Below, one piece after another: positions 6,645-12,626 of a stretch of DNA of 13,079 nucleotides. The DNA comes from Planctomycetales bacterium. Its GTDB lineage: Bacteria; 4484-113; JAFGCY01. Each line of letters starts with the position of its first letter. Position 1 is the stretch's first letter. The notes under the pieces are model-generated. The model did not search any database, was not told the origin of the DNA, and saw only the letters and a program-made list of their open reading frames with translations. The DNA lies in NCBI GenBank assembly GCA_024645305.1, contig JAHEFU010000060.1, forward strand, positions 925 through 14,003, read 5' to 3'. Both the position numbers and the translations under genes were made by a program.

Positions 6645-7061
6645 CTAGGGCACCATCAGTGTCCTGCTGTTCATTTCCTCATTGGCCACAAGCATGATGC
6701 AGTACAGGATCACGCAGTGCAGCAGCACGAATCCGATGATCAGGCCGTGCAGGATGAACAGGTCGCGCCTGACACCGCCGTCGCTGCAGGCAACTGCGGC
6801 GAGGATCCCGGCCAGGCCGATTGCAGCGAGCTGGACGTGCAGCGGATGGATGTACGGCGGGCAGGAAAGCTGCATGCTCCACAGGATTCCGATGAACAGC
6901 AGGAAGAAGCCCAGCAGGCTTATGCCGATGGCGGCGATCCGGATTGCGCCGTATTTACTGATTCGCAGGACGAAGATCAGCAGGCCCATTTCCAGCAGGA
7001 AGATGCAGGCCAGCCGACTGATGTCAAACAGTGTCCAGGAAGCTGATTCCAGGCCCGCCAT
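6645..7061 (-). CDS. Small four-helix membrane protein with Cys/His-rich segment, unrecognised
   Basis: A 138-residue membrane protein I do not recognise. Likely helices: 10-33 (ISRLACIFLLEMGLLIFVLR), 39-63, 77-93 and 101-126. The connection between helices 2 and 3 reads SCPPYIHPLH (66-75), and further Cys and His lie in helix 4 (H105, H115, C116, C121), so a metal or haem site is conceivable but unproven. No Shine-Dalgarno is seen; TAGAAT lies exactly six bases before ATG 7061. The gene begins 69 bases after the DUF4340 stop, with no clear terminator between them, so read-through from the ABC operon is also possible. Confidence 0.68.
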   Translation of the reverse strand: MAGLESASWTLFDISRLACIFLLEMGLLIFVLRISKYGAIRIAAIGISLLGFFLLFIGILWSMQLSCPPYIHPLHVQLAAIGLAGILAAVACSDGGVRRDLFILHGLIIGFVLLHCVILYCIMLVANEEMNSRTLMVP

Positions 7062-7067
7062 GTGAAC

Positions 7068-7073
7068 ATTCTA
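7068..7073 (-). promoter_or_regulatory. Candidate -10 of a leaderless start (138-aa gene)
   Basis: TAGAAT on the minus strand (5 of 6 to TATAAT), six bases before ATG 7061, with no Shine-Dalgarno. No -35 match at usual spacing. Confidence 0.35.
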
Positions 7074-7130
7074 GCCCAGCCACAGGGAATCCCCGCATGC
7101 CGGGTCCGGGCGGTGGCCAGGGTCTCCGGC

Positions 7131-8222
7131 TCAGGCTCCGTCCGCGGAATCTCCAGCTGCATCTGTATCGCCCGTTGCGGTGTCTGTGCTTTCAGCCGCT
7201 GCGCCATCCATCACCACTGCGCCATCAGCAGCCGGCTCCGGCCCGGGCTCCTCATAGAAAGTCAACGCGGCGAAGTCCTGCTCCAGCAGGAAGTTCAGGT
7301 TGCTGCGGCTGGTCTTGTAGACCCGCCCGCTGCCGTCGCTGACAACGATGTTGCCTTCCTCGCGGCCGTGGATCCTCAGCACATGCTCCGTGCCGCCGCT
7401 GGAGACCTTCAGGCAGGCAGTGGCCTGCGGGTTGTACTGCTCCGCGGGCAGACTGTCCGGGTCATCAATGAAGGTCTGGACCCGCAGCCCGCTGAATTTG
7501 TCAACCAGTTCCCGGATGTCATTCTGGTTGCCGTTCGTGCCGTCAGCCGCCACCCAGAACTCGCCGTCCAGCGAGAACTGCATCGTCTCACCGCTGAATT
7601 CGCCGTCCTCCGTCACGGGCGTGACCGTCAGGGACTTTGCCAGTGCGGGGTCGTACGGCCACGGCTGCTTGGAGCGGTAGTCGTCAAAGGAATAGCCCAG
7701 CGAGGTGCGCAGGTTGGCACTGGCCTTGTGGACCTCATTCTCCCCGCTGCGGCGGACATAGCAGCCCTTCAGGTTGGGTGTGCTCTTGCCGACGAGCAGG
7801 CTGACACTGGGGTCGCTGCCGCCGCCGTACACCGCCAGGCTGTAGGCCTGGTCGTCATTGAGCTCGAAGGTGGCATGCTGCTCGGCCTTCTCACTCATCT
7901 CGGCCTCGCTCGCCAGGTCCGGCAGGGCATCCAGCAGCGTGCCGGTACGGGCCTCGTCAGCCGGATACTGCTCGCCGTCCCTCAGGGCGAACCACCTGTC
8001 ATCCTGCCTGAGCAGGGAATAGGACTCCCCCTTGGGCGTGCTGATATCCAGCCGGCTGATCGCATCGCGGTCCAGGTCCACGAGCATCCCCGCGCTGAGC
8101 GCAGCCTGCTGTTCCTCCGGGCTGCCACCACCGTTGTTGCCAAAGGCGAACCAGGCCGCGACCAGCAGTACCGCGAGGATGATGATCGGTGTCGTCAGGT
8201 TTGTCTTGCCACTAGCTGCCAT
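7131..8222 (-). CDS. DUF4340 membrane-anchored protein of Gld-type ABC operon
   Basis: A 363-residue protein with one N-terminal membrane anchor (about 11-28, no cleavage site seen) and a large extracytoplasmic part. Its position directly after a GldG-like gene and its plan match DUF4340 proteins: an N-terminal anchor and repeated beta-rich modules such as ISRLDISTPKGESYSLLRQDDRWFAL (55-80), then SLLVGKSTPNLKGCYVRR (141-158) and FLLEQDFAALTFYEE near the end. The molecular role is unknown; it is presumed to act outside the membrane with the ABC-2 transporter. The last 35 residues (329-363) are a low-complexity Ala/Asp/Gly/Thr tail, probably disordered. GAGGAGA at five bases before ATG 8222 fixes the start, 10 bases after the gldG stop. 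The family assignment rests on pattern and context, not a search. Confidence 0.82.
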   Translation of the reverse strand: MAASGKTNLTTPIIILAVLLVAAWFAFGNNGGGSPEEQQAALSAGMLVDLDRDAISRLDISTPKGESYSLLRQDDRWFALRDGEQYPADEARTGTLLDALPDLASEAEMSEKAEQHATFELNDDQAYSLAVYGGGSDPSVSLLVGKSTPNLKGCYVRRSGENEVHKASANLRTSLGYSFDDYRSKQPWPYDPALAKSLTVTPVTEDGEFSGETMQFSLDGEFWVAADGTNGNQNDIRELVDKFSGLRVQTFIDDPDSLPAEQYNPQATACLKVSSGGTEHVLRIHGREEGNIVVSDGSGRVYKTSRSNLNFLLEQDFAALTFYEEPGPEPAADGAVVMDGAAAESTDTATGDTDAAGDSADGA

Positions 8223-8232
8223 CTCAATCTCC

Positions 8233-9912
8233 TCAGACTCCGCCGTACTTCGCCTCGATCAGGCGGCGCTGGGCCCGGCGGAAGAAGCCCAGCAGCAGGC
8301 CGAACAGCACCAGCAGGGCAGGGACGCCGGCCATGTTCATCCACTTCCAGGTGTTCCTCTCCGCCTCCGTCAGGTCAGCCTTGATCGGCCGCGAGGTCAC
8401 GGGTGCGGAGCGGATGCCCAGCAGTTCGTCGCCCAGCAGCTGCGTGTCCACGATGTTCGAGGCGAACAGGGCATTGGTCTGGGCCTGCTTGAACAGGTTG
8501 TCAGTCATGGCCCGTGCACTGGCCAGCACGATCAGGTTGGCATCCTCCGTTCCCACGCTGACATGGGTATGGCCCGCAAAGGGGTCCACCACGGGGTTCA
8601 TGGTGCCGTCCTCATTCTCGCGCGGCGCGGGCGGGGCCGGGGCTCCCTCCGGGAAGGCGGTGGCGAACCTGCCGCTGACCATTGCCACCACGGGATACGG
8701 TCCGCTGGACTCCGACTCGGTTGCCAGGTATTCCCAGTCCTGCTGGATCCCCACATCGAAGGGGCTGTTCATCGTGAAGGCGTTGCCGCTGGTATTGGCC
8801 AGGGCCTGGAATGTCACGCCGTCCGTCTCCACCTCCTGCAGGGGGCAGGTCATCGGCATCAGCAGCTTCTCCAGGTTGCGGACCGCGGGGACATCATGGT
8901 TGAAGCCCTCCGGTCCGATAGTCACGTATAGCGGGTACTGCATCGGAACGGGGAACAGGTTGGTTGGCACCATGACCGTCTCGGAGGCTACCGGATCCGC
9001 GATCATCTTCTTGTTGAAGCGGATGCCGTACTTCTCCAGCTGGTCCTCCATCGTCGGCAGGCTCGGGTAAGCCTGGTTCTCCATGCCCTGCTGGTTCAGC
9101 ATCATGACCGGGTCAATGGCAATGATCGCCCGGCCGCCGCCCAGCAGGAACTGGTCAATGCTGTACTTCATGCTGTCGGACAGGCCGAAGGCTCCCACGA
9201 GGAAGATGCCGTCGATGTCATCGGGCAGCACCTGCTCCTCGCCGCCGATGCGCTTGATTTCATACTGGCCTTCCTGCCCGCCCAGCAGCTGGCGCAGGGT
9301 GTTGTAGGTCTGCTCCGGGGGCTGGCCCTGCTGCTGGTTGGCATTGAAGGTGCCCTCGAACACGCCGAGCACCGGCTTCCTGTCCTTGGTGAGGCGCACC
9401 AGCCGGCTGACAACGTCATACTCCAGGCTCTCGGTGCTGATCACGAAGGGGATGCTCTCCATCCGGTCGAGGTGTGACATTACCATCCCGAAGAACACCT
9501 TGCGGGTGGAGCGCTTGTCCTTTTCCCGCACTTCCAGTTCGACCTCCGGCACGCCATCTTCCTGGGCCTTCTGCTTGAGCTCCTCGTCGTCCTTCGGATC
9601 GATGTAGCGGATCACCAGGTTGCCGCGGGCCAGGCTCTCGAATTCACCCAGGCGGTCCCTGACCTCCGTGCGCATCGAGGCCAGCTGCGGGGGCAGCTCG
9701 CCCGTCATGTAGAAGTCGATTGTCAGCGGGGCATCCAGGTTGGCCAGGAAGTTCCTCGTGGCCTGGCTGACCGTGTACATCTTGTTCTCGGTGAAGTCCA
9801 CGCGGTAGCGCAGCAGCTTGTAGGCGAGCAGGTTCACCACGAGCACGATGGCAACGACGATGAAGATCTCCGCCAGGCTGTTTCCCTTTCTCTTTAGTCT
9901 GTTATCCATCAT
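8233..9912 (-). CDS. gldG: GldG-like ABC transporter auxiliary protein
   Basis: A 559-residue auxiliary component of a gliding-motility-type ABC transporter. An N-terminal anchor (about 13-32) is followed by a large extracytoplasmic region and a C-terminal helix (about 527-544) with a basic cytoplasmic end (RRAQRRLIEAKYGG). Family-typical stretches are RVDFTENKMYTVSQATRNFL (37-56), APLTIDFYMTGELPP (61-75), IRYIDPKDDEELKQ (101-114), ESLEYDVVSRLVRL (161-174), and the GATase-like core DDIDGIFLVGA...SIDQFLLGGGRAIIAIDP (231-268), without a visible catalytic Cys. The substrate is unknown; presence of this gene outside gliding bacteria is common, so gliding should not be inferred. Tandem ATGs at 9912 and 9909 follow GGAGGGAG; the second has the better SD spacing, so the protein may start one residue later. 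It starts 7 bases after the permease stop. Confidence 0.9.
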   Translation of the reverse strand: MMDNRLKRKGNSLAEIFIVVAIVLVVNLLAYKLLRYRVDFTENKMYTVSQATRNFLANLDAPLTIDFYMTGELPPQLASMRTEVRDRLGEFESLARGNLVIRYIDPKDDEELKQKAQEDGVPEVELEVREKDKRSTRKVFFGMVMSHLDRMESIPFVISTESLEYDVVSRLVRLTKDRKPVLGVFEGTFNANQQQGQPPEQTYNTLRQLLGGQEGQYEIKRIGGEEQVLPDDIDGIFLVGAFGLSDSMKYSIDQFLLGGGRAIIAIDPVMMLNQQGMENQAYPSLPTMEDQLEKYGIRFNKKMIADPVASETVMVPTNLFPVPMQYPLYVTIGPEGFNHDVPAVRNLEKLLMPMTCPLQEVETDGVTFQALANTSGNAFTMNSPFDVGIQQDWEYLATESESSGPYPVVAMVSGRFATAFPEGAPAPPAPRENEDGTMNPVVDPFAGHTHVSVGTEDANLIVLASARAMTDNLFKQAQTNALFASNIVDTQLLGDELLGIRSAPVTSRPIKADLTEAERNTWKWMNMAGVPALLVLFGLLLGFFRRAQRRLIEAKYGGV

Positions 9913-9919
9913 CTCCCTC

Positions 9920-10642
9920 CTAGCTCCACTTGCGGCTTTCGACCATGCGTGTGGTGAGGAAGGTGAACAGGTAGATCACGCTTCCGAAGTACAGCAGGTC
10001 CCGCATGTCCAGCACGCCGCGGCCGAGGCTCGAGTAATGCGTCGTCAGCCCCAGGTTGCGCAGGAAGACGGAGAAGCCGCCCTCCACGAAGTAGGTCACG
10101 AAGGGCAGGCCCACGAACAGCAGTACGGCGATGGCGGCGAGCGAGAGGATGAAGGCCACGATCTGGTTGTCACTGAAGCTGGAGACCCAGGAGCCGATCG
10201 CCAGGTAGCTGGCTCCCAGCAGCAGGGCCCCGAAGTAGCTCATCATGGTCTGCCCGCCGTCGATCCCGTTGGTGCTCAGCTTGCTGACCGTCAGCACGAG
10301 CGGCGTGGTCAGCAAGAGGATGCAGGCCAGCAGGCTGACACTGGCGAGGTATTTGCCGAGCACGACCTGCCATTCGGTGACGGGCAGGGTCAGCAGCGGC
10401 TCAATGGTGCCGGTCTTGCGCTCCTCCGCCCACTGGCCCATGGTCAGCGCGGGGAGGATCAGCATGAAAGTCCAGGGCAGGAAGTCGAAGAACACCCTGA
10501 GGCTGGCCTGGCCCTCCAGGAAGAATGTGCGGAAGTAGAGGAAATTCGTCAGCGCCAGGAAGGCGATGATGATGATGTAGGCGATGGGGCTCAGCCAGAA
10601 GGCGCGGAATTCGCGGTCCCAGACGGTACTGATCCTATTCAT
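9920..10642 (-). CDS. gldF: ABC-2 type permease, GldF-like
   Basis: A 240-residue integral membrane permease subunit with six likely helices (18-36, 55-69, 98-118, 136-155, 161-185, 214-230). After helix 2 it has the GldF/ABC-2 coupling motif PALTMGQWAEERKTGTIEPL (64-83) followed by LTLPVTEWQVVLGKYLA, which places it in this family with confidence. It pairs with the ATPase encoded just upstream and the GldG-like protein downstream. I chose ATG 10642 (MNRISTV) because a strong GGAGGTGA lies about five bases before it; the frame is open to 10678 but that adds an unlikely basic leader. It overlaps the ATPase stop by 8 bases, indicating translational coupling. Substrate unknown. Confidence 0.92.
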   Translation of the reverse strand: MNRISTVWDREFRAFWLSPIAYIIIIAFLALTNFLYFRTFFLEGQASLRVFFDFLPWTFMLILPALTMGQWAEERKTGTIEPLLTLPVTEWQVVLGKYLASVSLLACILLLTTPLVLTVSKLSTNGIDGGQTMMSYFGALLLGASYLAIGSWVSSFSDNQIVAFILSLAAIAVLLFVGLPFVTYFVEGGFSVFLRNLGLTTHYSSLGRGVLDMRDLLYFGSVIYLFTFLTTRMVESRKWS

Positions 10643-11609
10643 CTGTGTCACCTCCCGCGCTGCTCGCCGCTTCGGCATGCAGGCCGGTCGTACCGGTCAG
10701 CTGCAGGAAGACATCCTCCAGCGAAGTGGAACTATGTGTCAGCTCCAAAAGCTTGCTGCCAGCGGCTACGGCGGTATCGAAGATCTGCTCGCGCAGGTCC
10801 ACGCCGTTCTCCGCGATCATCGTGCAGGCCAGCTCGCCGTTCTCATTGTTGCTGGTGACACTGCTGACGCCCTTGAGCTGCTCCAGCTTCGCCACAATAC
10901 CATCCCCGCCGCGCAGGCGGATGCGGTATTCCTCATTGCCACTGACCATGTCCAGAAGCTCACCCGAGGTGCCTTCACCCACGAGCTTGCCATTGCTGAT
11001 GATCAGGATCCGTGAGCAGACATTCTGCGCTTCCGGCAGGATGTGGGTGGACAGCAGGATGGCCTTCTCGGTGGCGATACGCTTGATCAGCGCACGGATC
11101 TCCACGATCTGGGCGGGATCCAGGCCGCTCGTGGGCTCATCGAGGATCAGCACCGGCGGGTCACTGAGCAGCGCCTGGGCCAGGCCGACACGCTGGTGGT
11201 AACCCTTGGAGAGCTGGCCGATGTCCTTGTGGGCCATCGTACCCAGGCCGCAGGTGGCTATCACCTCGTCAATGCGGCCCTGGATCTGCCCGGATGGTAC
11301 GCCCTGCATGCGGCCCATGTAGCGCAGGTAGTCCACCACGCCCATTTCCTCATACAGTGCGGTGCTTTCCGGCAGGTAGCCCACAGCTGTCCTGGCCAGC
11401 AGTGGCTGCCCGGAAATGTCGTGGCCGTTGATGCTGGCCGTGCCTTCAGTCGGGGCGAGGTACCCGGTGAGCACCTTCATCGTGGTGGACTTCCCGGCGC
11501 CGTTGGGCCCGAGGAAACCGACGATTTCACCCTTGGACACGGAGAAACTCACATCATCGACAGCCAGGACATCACCGTATTTCTTGCTTAGTCCCTGTAC
11601 TTCGATCAT
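10635..11609 (-). CDS. gldA: ABC transporter ATPase, GldA-like
   Basis: A 324-residue cytoplasmic ATPase that powers the adjacent ABC-2 permease. Visible motifs: Walker A GPNGAGKST (34-42), Q-loop-region GYLPESTALYEEM, signature LSKGYHQRVGLAQAL (the LSKGY variant common in Gld-type and ABC-2 exporters in place of LSGGQ), Walker B VLILDEPTSGLD, and H-loop STHIL. After the nucleotide-binding domain comes a C-terminal domain of about 100 residues, typical of this class, ending in an Ala/Ser/Gly tail. ATG 11609 (MIEVQGLSKKYG) aligns with the family start and has GGGAAAG five bases upstream; extension to 11732 would cross the promoter and is rejected. First gene of the operon and divergent from dinB. 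Confidence 0.95.
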   Translation of the reverse strand: MIEVQGLSKKYGDVLAVDDVSFSVSKGEIVGFLGPNGAGKSTTMKVLTGYLAPTEGTASINGHDISGQPLLARTAVGYLPESTALYEEMGVVDYLRYMGRMQGVPSGQIQGRIDEVIATCGLGTMAHKDIGQLSKGYHQRVGLAQALLSDPPVLILDEPTSGLDPAQIVEIRALIKRIATEKAILLSTHILPEAQNVCSRILIISNGKLVGEGTSGELLDMVSGNEEYRIRLRGGDGIVAKLEQLKGVSSVTSNNENGELACTMIAENGVDLREQIFDTAVAAGSKLLELTHSSTSLEDVFLQLTGTTGLHAEAASSAGGDTDE

Positions 11610-11676
11610 AGCTTTCCCATTCCAGATTCCTTTAGTACTAGTGGCGCATTGGCCCGGTCCGTGAATCAGAGGAGAG

Positions 11677-11682
11677 ATTATA
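11677..11682 (-). promoter_or_regulatory. -10 box of gldA operon promoter
   Basis: A perfect TATAAT on the minus strand, 67 bases before the gldA ATG. The -35 at 17 bases (TGGGAG) is a poor match, so the promoter may need an activator or another sigma factor. The dyad at 11721-11764 lies about 40 bases upstream of this box. Confidence 0.45.
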
Positions 11683-11720
11683 CAGGTCAGCAGCGACCGC
11701 TCCCAGCAATTCCGGACGCT

Positions 11721-11764
11721 TCCCCGCGGCAATTCTCCCTGTGCAGGCGCACAAGCCGCGGGGA
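11721..11764. repeat. Two-tier inverted repeat between divergent gldA and dinB
   Basis: TCCCCGCGGC (11721-11730) and GCCGCGGGGA (11755-11764) are perfect 10-base inverted arms. The 24-base interior contains a second dyad, TGTGC (11740-11744) and GCACA (11749-11753). It lies upstream of both divergent genes and does not act as a terminator for any visible gene. Confidence 0.5.
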
Positions 11765-11789
11765 TCGTAAAGTTAATGGATGCCTGAAC

Positions 11790-11795
11790 TAGAAT
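11790..11795 (+). promoter_or_regulatory. Possible -10 of dinB-family gene
   Basis: TAGAAT (5 of 6 to TATAAT) 39 bases before the ATG. No clear -35 at 16-18 bases. A TGCCTG half-site like that of the palindromes at 12393 and 12568 lies just upstream (11781-11786). Confidence 0.25.
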
Positions 11796-11834
11796 ATGTG
11801 TTCAATCTAATTTCGGATTTTCCTGGAGACATGG

Positions 11835-12305
11835 ATGACCAGCCGCGGACTCCTGCTGAATGAACTGGAGCACGTGCTTCGCAATTGCCGCCGGATCATA
11901 GAGCTGATCCAGCCTGATGACCTCAGCTTCCGGCCGGCTGCGAACATGCGCACGCTCGAGGAGCTGTGCAATCACCTGTCGCAGATCCCGGCGATCGACC
12001 TGCTGATCATGAAGGGGGCCGAGGAGGCTGAGGTGCAGGAGCGCGAGAAGAAGCTCTTCGCGCGCAGCCGCGAGGACCTGTTCAAGGTGATGGAGGAAGG
12101 TACGCGCGACCTGACCCGCTTCATGGAGAGCATGAGCTTCGACGAGTATGAGAACGGGAGTGGCGTGGCCTTTTACGGGCGCAGCCAGACCTTCCAGCAG
12201 TGGCTGCTGGAAAGCGTCACGCATATCTACCATCACCGGGCGCAGATGCACATGTACCTGAAGCTCAAGGGCTACCCGGTGGACACCAACACGCTCTACA
12301 GCTAG
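11835..12305 (+). CDS. DinB-family four-helix protein
   Basis: A 156-residue cytoplasmic DinB/YfiT-type four-helix bundle, a fold that usually holds a divalent metal with three His and includes thiol transferases and stress-linked proteins of unknown reaction. Candidate ligands are H47 (LEELCNHLSQIP), and H130 and H134 in VTHIYHHRAQMHMYLKL (128-144), the family's H-x3-H helix. The long central helix (61-100) is rich in Glu and Lys. ATG 11835 lies six bases after GGAG. An out-of-frame ATG at 11831 opens a 10-codon frame and sits too close to the SD to matter. Transcribed away from gldA; TAGAAT at 11790-11795 is a possible -10. Not the DNA polymerase IV also called DinB. Confidence 0.85.
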   Translation: MTSRGLLLNELEHVLRNCRRIIELIQPDDLSFRPAANMRTLEELCNHLSQIPAIDLLIMKGAEEAEVQEREKKLFARSREDLFKVMEEGTRDLTRFMESMSFDEYENGSGVAFYGRSQTFQQWLLESVTHIYHHRAQMHMYLKLKGYPVDTNTLYS

Positions 12306-12392
12306 GGGGCCTGTTTCCCCTGCCCGCTCACCCAAGGGCTCGCGGGTCTTGACTTGCGCAGGAGTTCGGGATGCCTGATCCCTCACCTCCTG

Positions 12393-12407
12393 CAGGCATC
12401 ATGCCTG
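12393..12407. promoter_or_regulatory. Palindrome CAGGCA-N3-TGCCTG, copy 1
   Basis: CAGGCA-TCA-TGCCTG. The arms are the same as in copy 2, 175 bases to the right, only the three central bases differ. A further half-site (ATGCCTG) lies at 12371-12377. Candidate binding site of a dimeric regulator. Confidence 0.5.
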
Positions 12408-12436
12408 GAAACAGCAGAACCCAATCATTGAGTAGC

Positions 12437-12454
12437 AGCGGCGCCCCCGCCGCT
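12437..12454. repeat. Tandem hairpin 1
   Basis: AGCGGCG (12437-12443) pairs with CGCCGCT (12448-12454) around a CCCC loop: seven perfect pairs. No T-run follows, so it is not a standard terminator. Confidence 0.5.
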
Positions 12455-12463
12455 GAAGGGGAG

Positions 12464-12484
12464 GTGCGGTACTCGTTACCGCAC
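12464..12484. repeat. Tandem hairpin 2
   Basis: GTGCGGTA (12464-12471) pairs with TACCGCAC (12477-12484) around CTCGT: eight perfect pairs, nine bases after the first hairpin. Confidence 0.5.
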
Positions 12485-12565
12485 AACAGGGAACTGGGAA
12501 CAGGTACCGGGGATCAGATGTGGTCAGAGTGATCATTCAGCGGCGCAGTACTTAACTGACTGATC

Positions 12566-12584
12566 GCCAGGCAAACTGCCTGGC
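12566..12584. promoter_or_regulatory. Palindrome CAGGCA-N3-TGCCTG, copy 2, at the -35 position of the DUF1028 gene
   Basis: GCCAGGCA-AAC-TGCCTGGC, eight-base perfect arms with three central bases. It ends six bases before the TACAAT box, so it covers the -35 and spacer, where an activator or repressor would bind. The same arms are at 12393-12407. Confidence 0.55.
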
Positions 12585-12590
12585 CTCCCC

Positions 12591-12596
12591 TACAAT
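12591..12596 (+). promoter_or_regulatory. -10 box of DUF1028 gene
   Basis: TACAAT, 5 of 6 to consensus, 30 bases before ATG 12627. There is no -35 match at 17 bases because the palindrome occupies that place. Confidence 0.45.
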
Positions 12597-12626
12597 GCTC
12601 CCGGGAATGCAATCCGAGGGAACATC

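Larger units (their letters stand above)
12306..12626. other. 321-base intergenic region rich in inverted repeats
   Basis: No credible coding region lies here. From left to right: a weak hairpin after dinB (CCCGC 12323-12327 with GCGGG 12342-12346, followed by TCTTGACTT) that may end dinB transcription; palindrome 12393-12407; tandem hairpins 12437-12484; an interrupted direct repeat (12424-12444 and 12532-12546); palindrome 12566-12584; and the DUF1028 promoter box at 12591-12596. The density of dyads suggests regulatory DNA or a structured transcript. Confidence 0.6.

Noticed and set aside
7062..8384. Long plus-strand open frame (440 codons) opposite DUF4340
   Set aside because: It spans the complement of DUF4340 and part of gldG, with no recognisable domain or start signal.
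9848..10858. Plus-strand frame of 336 codons opposite the ABC permease
   Set aside because: Antisense to a clear ABC-2 permease; Glu/His/Gln-rich composition is the expected complement pattern.
11610..11732. Upstream start for the ABC ATPase at 11732
   Set aside because: It would run through the TATAAT box, and the conserved domain begins at MIEVQGLSKKYG (11609).
12349..12354. TTGACT as a -35 box in the dinB-DUF1028 gap
   Set aside because: No -10-like hexamer at 16-18 bases downstream.
11802..12386. Minus-strand frame of 194 codons opposite dinB
   Set aside because: The plus strand carries DinB-family His motifs and a good ribosome site; the antisense product has no recognisable feature.
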